The notes: generated by a model not told the origin, from the letters alone. A stretch of 13,958 bases of DNA from a bacterium (GCA_029548585.1 JAKPNC010000074.1:1-13958); one strand, 5' to 3'. Counted from the stretch's first letter, positions 1 to 7,145 are shown. Numbers and translations: made by a program.

Positions 1-523
1 CATTTATCATTACGTCTGCATCAAGCACCTCTTCCAGTATTTCGGCCTCTTTCAAAACGCTGGTTCCCGGCAGGGAAACCTTTCGAAACTTAAGGGGAGG
101 CCTTATGGTGCCGCCGGCCTTTTCTACGGCTTCCTTTATCCCCGTAGTCACGTATGTAACTGCCCATGGATTGCATGGATTGTCTATTACTATTACCTGG
201 GAAGCTCCCGCTTTTTTGCACATCTTCACTAGCGCGGCTACGACCTCCGGATTTGTATTTGCCGCCTGCTCGGGTGTTTTATTCCAGGCAATGTTGGGTT
301 TGATCAGTACCTTGCTGCCCGGTTTGACAAAACGGCCGATCCCCCCTACCCCCTTAATGACCCTTTCGGTCAACTGTCCTGCGTTTCCTCCCTTTGCGAC
401 AGATATCTCAGCACCGGCCTCGGCTGCCGTCAGAAGGCCTCTTCCCTGGCGTCCGAATATGCCTGTAAAACTCAAACCCGCAACAGTCAATATCCCGTTC
501 CTTATGAACTCCCTTCTTTCCAT
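1..523 (-). CDS. DUF362 domain protein with Tat-type leader (partial, 3' end outside window)
   Basis: The minus strand from the ATG at 523-521 is open to the window edge (174 codons seen). A clear Shine-Dalgarno (AGGGAGG) lies just upstream. Residues 1-21 look like a twin-arginine leader: R3-R4-E-F-I at the start, then a hydrophobic stretch at about residues 11-20. The following part has the DUF362 signature: a glycine-rich segment, then KVLIKPNIAW at residues 71-80, TNPEVVAALV at 90-99, and an alternating hydrophobic strand ending in IDNP. DUF362 proteins are of uncertain function; many are linked to iron-sulfur or anaerobic metabolism. Export by Tat would suggest folding, perhaps with a cofactor, in the cytoplasm. 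The family call is firm; substrate and role are unknown. No 4Fe-4S cysteine cluster is visible in the part present. Confidence 0.8.
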   Translation of the reverse strand, partial: MERREFIRNGILTVAGLSFTGIFGRQGRGLLTAAEAGAEISVAKGGNAGQLTERVIKGVGGIGRFVKPGSKVLIKPNIAWNKTPEQAANTNPEVVAALVKMCKKAGASQVIVIDNPCNPWAVTYVTTGIKEAVEKAGGTIRPPLKFRKVSLPGTSVLKEAEILEEVLDADVMIN

Positions 524-556
524 GGCAACCTCCCTGTAATTCCTAATCTTTTGCAA

Positions 557-584
557 TTCATAGTGTTACAATATGTAACTTCAA
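557..584 (-). promoter_or_regulatory. Candidate sigma70 promoter with palindromic operator, DUF362 gene
   Basis: Reading the minus strand, TTGAAG (584-579) and TATGAA (562-557) are 16 bp apart and would start transcription about 30 bp before the DUF362 start codon. The spacer is nearly filled by a perfect 6-bp-arm palindrome, GTTACA-ATA-TGTAAC (565-579), the position typical of a repressor site. The hexamers match consensus only moderately. Very A/T-rich DNA (590-650) lies just upstream of the -35 and could act as an UP element. Confidence 0.45.
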
Positions 585-600
585 GTATTCTATAAATAGG

Positions 601-641
601 TTGAAAATAAAAAAAAGGCTTGCCAATTTATTTTTTTTCAA
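601..641. repeat. A-tract/T-tract inverted repeat
   Basis: TTGAAAA at 601-607 pairs with TTTTCAA at 635-641. Long A and T runs lie inside these arms around a central GGC-TT-GCC. It could form a weak hairpin acting as a terminator on either strand, or serve only as bent UP-element-like DNA for the promoter at 557-584. The GC stem is just 3 bp, so terminator activity is doubtful. Confidence 0.3.
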
Positions 642-768
642 AAAGGTCTCTTTCCCCATCAAAATATTCATAATGATATTATACACTTTTCCGGGATGGG
701 AGCAAGTAATCCAGTTTTGTAAGAATAACTTTTAATGCCTGAAGGAAAAAGATAAGAAGGAGAAATAC

Positions 769-962
769 ATGTCTCTTTCCGATCCATATAAAAGCCCTTA
801 TTTTGACATAGGCTGAGATTATCATTCACCGGAAGATTTTTAACCTGGAAATTCAATTAAACACCCAGACGGAATTTCTCCTTAAGGCGGAAGGAATCAT
901 CAGAAAAGGACCCTTTTCCGTCTCATGGACAGGCACGGTCAATTCTGAGGATCAAGTGGAGG
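769..962 (+). pseudogene. Possible decayed small gene (one stop, one frameshift)
   Basis: A strong Shine-Dalgarno (AAGGAGA) precedes the ATG at 769. The frame reads MSLSDPYKSPYFDIG, then TGA at 814-816, then DYHSPEDF, then TAA at 841-843. Removing one T from the T5 run at 837-841 would join DYHSPEDF to another open frame that reads NLEIQLNTQTEFLLKAEG and onward, with coding-like composition, past 950. There it runs into the 3' end of the convergent MFS gene. I do not recognise the family. The alternative is plain non-coding DNA whose composition mimics coding, because this genome's codons are compositionally bland. Only a homology search of the conceptually repaired peptide can decide. Confidence 0.3.
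867..923. repeat. Nested inverted repeats downstream of MFS gene
   Basis: The outer arms AGACGGAA (867-874) and TTCCGTCT (916-923) are perfect 8-bp complements. Inside the right half is a second palindrome, GAAAAGG-AC-CCTTTTC (903-918). These lie 40-96 bp beyond the MFS stop codon on its own strand. They could be a 3' end structure, but no proper U-run follows on the minus strand. Confidence 0.3.
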
Positions 963-2165
963 TTACCCGTTTTCAGTTATGGGTTTTGTATCGAGTCGTT
1001 TCCACAACAGGCTTACCGCTCCAATCAGGAGAGCGGAATAAGCGCTTATTGAAAGAACTCCCGACAGGGATATGCCTCTGTCGGCAAGAATCCCGGCAAG
1101 GGGAGTCCCAAGAATCCCTGCAACGGCATAGGTGGCGTACATGTAACCGAACACCTTCGCCCTGTTATTTGGAAAAAGCTGGCCTCCGAGGGCTGAAATG
1201 CAGGGAAAAGAGCAGCTGGCAATGAAACTCCCTATCCCTATGAGAAGCAGGGAGAGCGCGTAAGATGGGACAAAAAGACCCGATAAAAGGAGAAATCCTC
1301 CGATTATGGTTCCCATGGCAAGAAGTTTCCGGTCTTCCCAGCTGGTCTTGAGAAAGGAAAGGCTGAGGCGCCCTACCCCCATACCCATTGTTGCGACGCC
1401 CACGAAAAGGGAGCCCTGGAATTCGTTTGCTCCGAATTTTTCCATGGCCATAGGGCTGAGCCACGAAACCATCACAATGTACATAAGGCCGTGGAAAAAA
1501 CTTAGCAGGGGAACCCAGAACCAGCGCAGAAAAACGGGAGAAGGGTTTTCATCGGAAGACTCCGGGATATCCTGAACGGGCATTAATCTGCCAAGAGCTG
1601 GGACGATATACCTGACCGTAACATAACCGAAATAGATGAATACGAGCATGAGGAAAAAAAACGGCACCCTGAAGCTAAGGTTATGCCAGCCCCTTTCGGA
1701 GGAAACCCTCAGCCAATGGCCTATGACAGGGGAGAAGAGGGAACATGCACCGAAATAGATCGCCGAATAAAGGGAAATAATCCTCCTTATCATATCGGGG
1801 AAGAGCCCTGAGAGGATCGTCATGTTTGCATTTATCACAAAGGCGTTGGCTACCCCGGTAATGACCATCCCAGTGAACAGAACCGGGTAATTGAATGCTG
1901 CAAGGACAAGGGCCGTACCGAGAATCATGCCGGCAACCCCCCATGTCAGAACCCTGGATGAACCCAGCCTGGAACTTATTTTCCCAGCAACGGGAGAGAA
2001 AATAAAAAGCCCTATGTTCAGGGATCCGAGGATGATCCCGAGCTGGGTGTTGGTGAGTCTCAGAAGGCTGGAAAAAACCGGACCAGAGACAATCCCTGCA
2101 ATCCATGTGACCTCGATGAAAACTCCTATGAGTATAACGTATATAGAAATGATTTTCCTGCTCAT
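963..2165 (-). CDS. Major facilitator superfamily transporter
   Basis: This 400-residue protein is almost entirely hydrophobic, with about twelve predicted membrane helices in two sets of six. The sets are separated by a polar central loop near residues 190-215 (rich in P, E, D and S). That is the usual size and layout of an MFS carrier. The loop after helix 2 has GKISSRLGSSRVL (about residues 61-73), a degenerate form of the MFS motif A (G-x-x-x-D/S-R-x-G-R/S-R). The start ATG has only a weak upstream GGGGA. The gene lies 106 bp after ppdK on the same strand, beyond a stem-loop at 2192-2224, so it may be a read-through part of the ppdK transcript or separately expressed. I cannot name the substrate; a small organic anion or drug is possible. 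Confidence 0.85.
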   Translation of the reverse strand: MSRKIISIYVILIGVFIEVTWIAGIVSGPVFSSLLRLTNTQLGIILGSLNIGLFIFSPVAGKISSRLGSSRVLTWGVAGMILGTALVLAAFNYPVLFTGMVITGVANAFVINANMTILSGLFPDMIRRIISLYSAIYFGACSLFSPVIGHWLRVSSERGWHNLSFRVPFFFLMLVFIYFGYVTVRYIVPALGRLMPVQDIPESSDENPSPVFLRWFWVPLLSFFHGLMYIVMVSWLSPMAMEKFGANEFQGSLFVGVATMGMGVGRLSLSFLKTSWEDRKLLAMGTIIGGFLLLSGLFVPSYALSLLLIGIGSFIASCSFPCISALGGQLFPNNRAKVFGYMYATYAVAGILGTPLAGILADRGISLSGVLSISAYSALLIGAVSLLWKRLDTKPITENG

Positions 2166-2191
2166 TTTTGATGGTTCCCCATTTAACGAGA

Positions 2192-2224
2192 AGGGGCGGA
2201 AAAGGGTACTCCTGATCCGCCCCT
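2192..2224 (-). terminator. GC-rich stem-loop after ppdK (probable intrinsic terminator)
   Basis: Perfect 9-bp arms AGGGGCGGA and TCCGCCCCT enclose a 15-nt loop, 48 nt beyond the ppdK stop in its direction of transcription. The tail that follows (TTCTCGTTAAAT) is only moderately T-rich. It could therefore be a partial terminator that lets some transcription reach the MFS gene. Confidence 0.6.
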
Positions 2225-2232
2225 GTAATTAC

Positions 2233-2282
2233 AAGTTATTCACTTACTAAGTTAATAATTTAATAACTTAATTACTTACTAA
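2233..2282. repeat. AT-rich repeat cluster at ppdK 3' end
   Basis: AAGTTATT (2233-2240) is the exact inverse complement of AATAACTT (2262-2269). A related AAGTTAAT copy starts at 2249. The 9-mer ACTTACTAA occurs at 2242-2250 and again at 2274-2282, the second overlapping the last ppdK codons. It may reflect local duplication or a binding site. Confidence 0.5.
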
Positions 2283-4995
2283 CTTCTTCAAGAGATGCCT
2301 GTGCAGCTGCAAGGATCGCTATCGGCACCCTGAAAGGGGAACAGCTCACGTAGTTCATGCCGGCCTTGTAGCAGAACTTGACGGATTCAGCTTCCCCGCC
2401 ATGTTCGCCGCAGATGCCTACCTTGAGATTGGGACGCGTTTTTCTTCCCCTTTCAATACCTATCTCGACAAGCTGTCCGATTCCTTCCTGGTCAAGTACC
2501 TGGAACGGATCGCCAGGCAGGATATTCTTCTCGAGATAATCCGGGACAAAGCTCCCTATGTCGTCTCTTGAAAAACCGTATCCCATCTGGGTAAGATCGT
2601 TGGTTCCGAAAGAGAAGAACTCGGCTTCCTGCGCAATCATGTCGGCCGTAAGGGCAGCCCGGGGTATCTCGATCATGGTACCGTAAAGATAGTTGATCTT
2701 CCTGATTCCGTATTTCTTGCAGACTTCACCGTATATCTTGTCCACCAATGTTTTCTGGTCATTAAGTTCGTTGACCATGCCGACAACCGGTACCATTATC
2801 TCCGGTATGGCCTTCTTTCCATCCTTTAAAAGTTCGGCCGTTGCCTCGAAGATGGCCCGTACCTGCATCTCGGTGATCTCGGGATACGTTACCCCAAGCC
2901 TCACTCCCCGGTGTCCCATCATGGGATTTGTTTCATGGAGAGAATCCGCCCTTTTTTTGAATTCATCCATGGATATTCCAAGGCTGTTGGCAAGCCTTGA
3001 CTGTTCTTCCGTCCTGTTTGGAACGAATTCGTGCAGAGGAGGATCAATCAGCCTTATAGTGACGGGCCTGCCGTTCATAACCTCCAGAGTTGCCTTTATA
3101 TCCTTCTTTACGTACGGAAGGAGGTCTTCAAGGGCTGCACGTCTCTCCTCGACCGTCCCTGACATTATCATCTTCCTCAGGTGGAAAAGAGGCTCTTCCG
3201 ATTCTTTTCCGTAGAACATGTGCTCGGTCCTGAAAAGGCCTATACCCTCGGCGCCGAAAGAGAGGGCATTCTTCGCGTCGTCCGGGGTATCCGCATTTGC
3301 CCTTACCCCCATCTTTCGGAAGGAATTGGCAATCTTCATGAACTGGGCAAACCTGGGATTCTCTGTCGCGTCTATCATGCCGAGCTCGCCTTCATAGACG
3401 TATCCCCTTGTCCCGTTGAGGGTAACAAGGTCGCCCTCCTTAAAGGTCTTGCCTTCAACCTTCATCGTCTTTGCATGTACGTCTATCTTGAGGGTGCCGC
3501 ATCCGACTATGCAGCACTTGCCCCATCCGCGTGCAACCAGGGCCGCATGGCTTGTCATTCCTCCCCTGCCAGTGAGAATGCCCCTGGCGGCTCTCATCCC
3601 CTCAACGTCTTCAGGGTTTGTCTCTTCCCTGACGAGGATCACGGACTTGCCGTCCCTGGCCCACTTGACCGCATCGTCAGCGGTAAAAACTATCCTGCCC
3701 GTGGCGCCTCCCGGTCCAGCTGGCAGACCCTTTGCAAGGGGCTTAACCTTTTTTTCCTCCATGGGATCGACCAGGGGGTGGAGAAGTTCGTCCACCTGGT
3801 TGGCGGTCAGCCTCATAACCACGTTTTCCTTTTTAATCAGCTTCTCCTGCAGCATGTCCATTGCCATGTTGAGCGCGGCTGTTCCGGTTCTCTTGCCTAC
3901 CCTGCACTGCAGCATCCAGAGACGCCCTTCCTGTATGGTGAACTCTATATTCTGCATGTCCCTGAAATGCTTTTCGAGCTTATTCCTTATGGCATAAAGT
4001 TCCTTGTAAACGGACGGCATCGCATCTTCCAGAGAATCCAGATGGCTATTCTGTTCATTCTTGGTTTCGTTGTTCAGGGGATTCGGGGTACGTATCCCGG
4101 CAACCACGTCTTCTCCCTGTGCGTTGACAAGCCACTCCCCGTAAAACTTGTTTTCGCCTGTCGCTGGATTCCTTGTGAAAGCTACACCCGTTGCCGATGT
4201 TTCTCCCATGTTGCCGAATACCATGGCCTGGACATTTACAGCCGTTCCCCACTCGTCGGGAATGCCTTCGATTCTACGGTAGGAAATGGCCCTCTTGCCG
4301 TTCCATGAAAGGAAAACGGCCTTTATGCCGCCCATGAGCTGTTCCCTGGAATCATCGGGAAAATCCTTTCCAAGGACATCTTTGACTCTCTTCTTGAATT
4401 TTTCACAAAGATCTTTAAGGTCTTCGACTGACAGGTCAGTATCTGACTTGTAGCCTTTCTTCTCCTTTACTTCTCCCATCATCCTGTCAAGCTGGACCCT
4501 GATACCTTTACCTTCCTCCGTTTCCACTCCTGCCGCCTTTTCCATAACCACGTCTGAGTACATCATAATGAGCCGGCGGTATGCATCGTATACGAACCTT
4601 TCGTTGCCAGTCTTCCTTATGAGTCCCGGAATGGTCCTTGAACAGAGGCCTACGTTCAGGACGGTTTCCATCATCCCGGGCATGGATTTGCGTGCGCCTG
4701 ACCTCACGGAGACAAGAAGCGGATTGTCCGGATCTCCGAACTTGCTGCCCATTGCCTTCTCCACCTTTGACAGGTTTTTCAATATATCTTCTTCAACGCC
4801 TGCCGGCAGTTTTCTCTTGTTTTCATAAAAATACGTGCAGACCTCCGTAGTTACGGTAAATCCTGCCGGTACGGGTATACCGAGGGTTACCATCTCTGCC
4901 AGTCCGGCTCCCTTGCCTCCCAGCAGCTCTTTCATTGACCCGTTTCCGTCAGCCTTGCCGCCTCCGAAAAAATAAACAGACTTTCCCTTTGACAT
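2272..4995 (-). CDS. ppdK: Pyruvate, phosphate dikinase
   Basis: This cytoplasmic enzyme of 907 residues, the usual size for the family, interconverts pyruvate + ATP + Pi with phosphoenolpyruvate + AMP + PPi. The N-terminal ATP-grasp part begins with GGKGAGLAEM (residues 26-35) and continues with SVRSGARKSMPGMM (96-109). The central swivelling domain carries the phosphorylated histidine in GGMTSHAALVARG (His483), with the threonine two residues before it conserved. The C-terminal TIM-barrel domain has GLFRTEHMF near 586-594, FSFGTNDLTQMGYGFSRDD near 794-812, and the catalytic cysteine in GICGEHGG (Cys862). All key residues are intact. A strong AGGAGG ribosome site precedes the ATG. In anaerobes it may run as a PPi-dependent glycolytic enzyme or gluconeogenically; the direction here cannot be told. 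Confidence 0.98.
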   Translation of the reverse strand: MSKGKSVYFFGGGKADGNGSMKELLGGKGAGLAEMVTLGIPVPAGFTVTTEVCTYFYENKRKLPAGVEEDILKNLSKVEKAMGSKFGDPDNPLLVSVRSGARKSMPGMMETVLNVGLCSRTIPGLIRKTGNERFVYDAYRRLIMMYSDVVMEKAAGVETEEGKGIRVQLDRMMGEVKEKKGYKSDTDLSVEDLKDLCEKFKKRVKDVLGKDFPDDSREQLMGGIKAVFLSWNGKRAISYRRIEGIPDEWGTAVNVQAMVFGNMGETSATGVAFTRNPATGENKFYGEWLVNAQGEDVVAGIRTPNPLNNETKNEQNSHLDSLEDAMPSVYKELYAIRNKLEKHFRDMQNIEFTIQEGRLWMLQCRVGKRTGTAALNMAMDMLQEKLIKKENVVMRLTANQVDELLHPLVDPMEEKKVKPLAKGLPAGPGGATGRIVFTADDAVKWARDGKSVILVREETNPEDVEGMRAARGILTGRGGMTSHAALVARGWGKCCIVGCGTLKIDVHAKTMKVEGKTFKEGDLVTLNGTRGYVYEGELGMIDATENPRFAQFMKIANSFRKMGVRANADTPDDAKNALSFGAEGIGLFRTEHMFYGKESEEPLFHLRKMIMSGTVEERRAALEDLLPYVKKDIKATLEVMNGRPVTIRLIDPPLHEFVPNRTEEQSRLANSLGISMDEFKKRADSLHETNPMMGHRGVRLGVTYPEITEMQVRAIFEATAELLKDGKKAIPEIMVPVVGMVNELNDQKTLVDKIYGEVCKKYGIRKINYLYGTMIEIPRAALTADMIAQEAEFFSFGTNDLTQMGYGFSRDDIGSFVPDYLEKNILPGDPFQVLDQEGIGQLVEIGIERGRKTRPNLKVGICGEHGGEAESVKFCYKAGMNYVSCSPFRVPIAILAAAQASLEEVSK

Positions 4996-5058
4996 TTTTT
5001 CTCCTCCTTCTATTTACTAAGGATTTTATAAAAATGGCGGTTGTTTTTGAACTTTTGA

Positions 5059-5087
5059 ATTTTACTCTTTTTAACTATTCCTGTCAA
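5059..5087 (-). promoter_or_regulatory. Sigma70 promoter of ppdK
   Basis: On the minus strand TTGACA (5087-5082) is followed after exactly 17 bp by TAAAAT (5064-5059). Transcription would start near 5052, giving a leader of about 56 nt with AGGAGG just before the ppdK ATG. Spacing and hexamers are near consensus. Confidence 0.75.
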
Positions 5088-5409
5088 ATGTGAAACAGAA
5101 AAACTCTCTCCTGGGAATTACGGCATGAGGAAAATTAATCAAGGTTCCCCTGAACCGGTAAACCAGGATATTTTTCAGTCCTGTATCTTTCATTTCATGC
5201 CGGTGCATTCCATCCCTGCCAGGCGTTTTTACGCCTCTTCCTGTCCATATCGCCTGAATGGTACCATAAAGTTAAACATTTAACTCCCATGCCGCCAGGA
5301 CAACCCAGGGTATCCCATATCATAAGAGGCCGTCATATGAGAAAGATACAGGGTTTCCCATAATTTTTATTTCAGGACCAAATTTTTCCGTGTCAATCCG
5401 CTCCAGTGT
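5088..5409. other. Divergent intergenic region with short palindromes
   Basis: About 320 bp between the ppdK promoter and the sigma-factor promoter with no convincing gene. It holds several short perfect hairpins: GGTTC-CCCT-GAACC (5143-5156), AGGCGT-TTTT-ACGCCT (5221-5236) and GTTAA-ACAT-TTAAC (5271-5284). It also has a near-identical 14-bp direct repeat, CAGGGTATCCCATA (5306-5319) and CAGGGTTTCCCATA (5349-5362), spaced 43 bp apart. These may be regulator sites for either flanking gene; nothing in the sequence names the regulator. Confidence 0.4.
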
Positions 5410-5437
5410 GGAACAAATTTCACGGCTTTGTGTCTAA
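5410..5437 (+). promoter_or_regulatory. ECF-type (RpoE-like) promoter, probably autoregulatory
   Basis: GGAACAA (5410-5416) is followed after 15 bp by GTCTAA (5432-5437). This matches the known sigmaE-type pattern GGAACTT-N15-GTCTAA in both conserved cores and in spacing. It sits directly before an ECF sigma gene, as expected for self-activation. Confidence 0.7.
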
Positions 5438-5456
5438 CCTTCAAAGAGAATATAAT
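5428..5456 (+). promoter_or_regulatory. Overlapping sigma70-like promoter for sigma-factor gene
   Basis: TTGTGT (5428-5433) lies 17 bp before a perfect TATAAT (5451-5456). Transcription would start at about 5463-5464, on the start codon itself. This would supply basal, possibly leaderless, expression alongside the ECF promoter it overlaps. Confidence 0.45.
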
Positions 5457-5463
5457 ATAGCCG

Positions 5464-5991
5464 ATGGAAAAAAAGGCCTTGTTTGAGGGTATTGTCAGGG
5501 AAGAAAAGGATAAGGTGTTTAACCTTGCTTACAGACTTTGCGGCGATTTTCACCAAGCCCACGACATAACCCAGGAAACCTTCATGAGAGCATACGGGAG
5601 TTTCGAACGGTTTGAGGGAAGATCTCAGCTTTTCACCTACCTTTACAGGATAGCTTGCAACGTCTGGAAAAACAGCCTCAGAAAAAAAAGCTTCTCTTCA
5701 TTTACATCCTACAGGCTCGACGACAGGGAGATAGATCCTCCGGCAAGAGAACCTTCTCCATACGAGAGCATGAGGAGCGAGGACCGTTGCAGGATGGTCC
5801 AGAAATGCCTTGATTCCCTGCCTGCACGAGAAAGGGCAATAATCGTTCTCAGGGACATAGAGGGCAGGACTTACGAGGAGATAGCTTCCATTCTCGGATG
5901 CAGGCTTGGCACGGTCAAGTCGAGGCTTGCAAGGGCAAGGAAGTCCCTTTCAGAGAAGGTTCTTCCCTTCATGGAGGTGGCAGGAAAATGA
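5464..5991 (+). CDS. ECF-family RNA polymerase sigma factor (RpoE-like)
   Basis: A 175-residue sigma factor with only regions 2 and 4, the ECF layout. Region 2 spans about residues 15-73 and includes HDITQETFMRAY (33-44) followed by FTYLYRIACNVWKN (57-70), which bind core polymerase and the -10 element. Region 4 spans about 113-163: LPARERAIIVLRDIEG, then the helix-turn-helix TYEEIASILGCRLGTVKSRL (136-155), which reads the -35. The gene overlaps the anti-sigma gene by ATGA, the usual coupling of such pairs. No good Shine-Dalgarno precedes the ATG: the nearest purine run ends 13 nt upstream, and a TATAAT box lies where a leader would be. The likely target promoter is the GGAAC/GTCTAA element just upstream. 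The inducing signal is unknown but probably arises in the envelope. Confidence 0.95.
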   Translation: MEKKALFEGIVREEKDKVFNLAYRLCGDFHQAHDITQETFMRAYGSFERFEGRSQLFTYLYRIACNVWKNSLRKKSFSSFTSYRLDDREIDPPAREPSPYESMRSEDRCRMVQKCLDSLPARERAIIVLRDIEGRTYEEIASILGCRLGTVKSRLARARKSLSEKVLPFMEVAGK

Positions 5992-7109
5992 AGATACACG
6001 AAAACTGCGAGATCCTTTCACTTTACATTGACGGCAGGCTTGATCCCAGCCTGAAGAAGGAAGTGGATGTCCACTTACTATCGTGTGCTGAATGCAGAGA
6101 GATAACTGACCGGATGAAAGCAGCAGGGAAAATGCTTTCCTCTCTGGAACCTCTTACTGCTCCCCCGTGCCTTGAGAAGGATGTTATGGATTCCCTTGAA
6201 AGCAGGAGATCCTTCTCTTTTATCAGGATGGCGCCGGCTGCGGCTCTTTTTATGCTTCTTGTAATACTGGTCTCCTACTCCCTGATTCTCCCGGGGAAAA
6301 GAAATGAAAAGCTTACATCAGGCCAAAATCTGTTAGAGAATGAAGGCACGCCTCCCGCCGTTTCCGGAGATGGCTTACCCGGAGCCGGCAGTTTAAAAGC
6401 GCCGGAGGGAACAAGCGCAAAAGCCACTACCGAAGAGGAAGAAAGGCTGGTCTCCGGCAGGAATCTGATGGCCAGGATTGATAACGATGATATAAAGGCA
6501 GAGTTAAAGGACCGGCCGGCAGACAGAGTTCCTGCCGCATCGTCCGCACCGGCGTTAAAGGTGGAGGAGATGAAGCGATGTGAGACGGAACAAGGCGTTA
6601 GAGAGCCGGAAGAACGGGTCGGAATGGATGCCGCAGGAAAGAAAGAAAGACCTGATACCGGCGCCTCCAGCACCCGGGAAAAAATGGGTGACATGAAAGT
6701 TGAAAACAGGGAAAGCGAAGAGAGGATGTTGCCATACATTTCTTCCCCATCCAAATCCAAAGCGGCCTTGCCCGAAGCAGAACCGGCTCTGGCAGGGACG
6801 AAAGAAAGCGGATCGCCCTCCCCGCTTGTCATAAGCAACAGGAAAGATTTTACCATGCTATGGAATCTCCAGAATGCTTCAGGCGGCCTTACCTGCAAGC
6901 TGCCCGATATAGACTTCAACAGGCAGATGGTGATTGCAATACCTTCAAACGCCGGGAAGACGGGATACTACATCGTTGATACCGTTGAAAAGGAAGACGG
7001 TATAGTTGTCCAGTACAGGGAAATGCCAATCCGGGATCCTGCACCCACTCCTTACCAGATAAGGGTGGTCAACCGGAAGCCGGGAGTCGAACTTCAGAAG
7101 GTTGAATGA
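5988..7109 (+). CDS. Membrane-bound zinc-finger anti-sigma factor with PrcB-like C-terminal domain
   Basis: Start chosen at the ATG overlapping the sigma stop (ATGA), after a GGAGG; an open frame upstream merely continues inside the sigma gene. The product has 373 residues. The N-terminus is a zf-HC2 anti-sigma domain with the H-x3-C-x2-C zinc motif (His29, Cys33, Cys36; Cys7 nearby), which holds the ECF sigma inactive in the cytoplasm. One membrane helix covers about 81-101. Residues 103-275 form a low-complexity linker rich in E, K, P, S and A. Residues 279-373 look folded: VISNRKDF, then IDFNRQMVIAIPS (308-320), KTGYYI (324-329), and a final strand PYQIRVV. This resembles the PrcB C-terminal domain, whose hallmark is a TGGY-x-I element; here the second glycine is replaced. 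The PrcB match is from memory and moderate; the anti-sigma call is firm. Confidence 0.85.
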   Translation: MKIHENCEILSLYIDGRLDPSLKKEVDVHLLSCAECREITDRMKAAGKMLSSLEPLTAPPCLEKDVMDSLESRRSFSFIRMAPAAALFMLLVILVSYSLILPGKRNEKLTSGQNLLENEGTPPAVSGDGLPGAGSLKAPEGTSAKATTEEEERLVSGRNLMARIDNDDIKAELKDRPADRVPAASSAPALKVEEMKRCETEQGVREPEERVGMDAAGKKERPDTGASSTREKMGDMKVENRESEERMLPYISSPSKSKAALPEAEPALAGTKESGSPSPLVISNRKDFTMLWNLQNASGGLTCKLPDIDFNRQMVIAIPSNAGKTGYYIVDTVEKEDGIVVQYREMPIRDPAPTPYQIRVVNRKPGVELQKVE

Positions 7110-7122
7110 GAAAACCGTTTTC
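7110..7122. repeat. Short palindrome between anti-sigma and VIT-VWA genes
   Basis: GAAAAC-C-GTTTTC directly follows the anti-sigma stop codon in the 36-bp gap before the next gene. It is too short, and lacks the loop, for a good terminator, so read-through into the VIT-VWA gene is expected. Confidence 0.3.
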
Positions 7123-7145
7123 ATGCCCTGAAAAGGCGGGATATA

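Noticed and set aside
105..539. Plus-strand open frame of 144 codons opposite the DUF362 gene.
   Set aside because: It is the shadow of a gene with a clear family signature, Tat leader and ribosome site on the other strand.
814..816. TGA as a selenocysteine codon in the small frame starting at 769.
   Set aside because: No hairpin of SECIS type directly after the TGA, and a TAA follows nine codons later, so simple decay is more likely.
668..856. Minus-strand 62-codon frame starting with TTG.
   Set aside because: Non-ATG start, no ribosome site, no recognisable features.
3181..4308. Long plus-strand open frame (375 codons) opposite ppdK.
   Set aside because: ppdK is intact with all catalytic motifs. 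The antisense frame has no domain-like pattern and arises from the codon bias of ppdK.
5089..5436. Coding-like minus-strand frame in the ppdK-sigma gap, with segments of 38 and 66 codons separated by in-frame stops.
   Set aside because: It has several stops in about 350 bp, no good start with a ribosome site, and overlaps two well-supported promoters. Bland composition explains it better than a gene.
6275..6919. Minus-strand 214-codon frame inside the anti-sigma gene.
   Set aside because: It lies opposite the low-complexity linker, whose biased codons keep the antisense frame open; no start signal or domain is seen.
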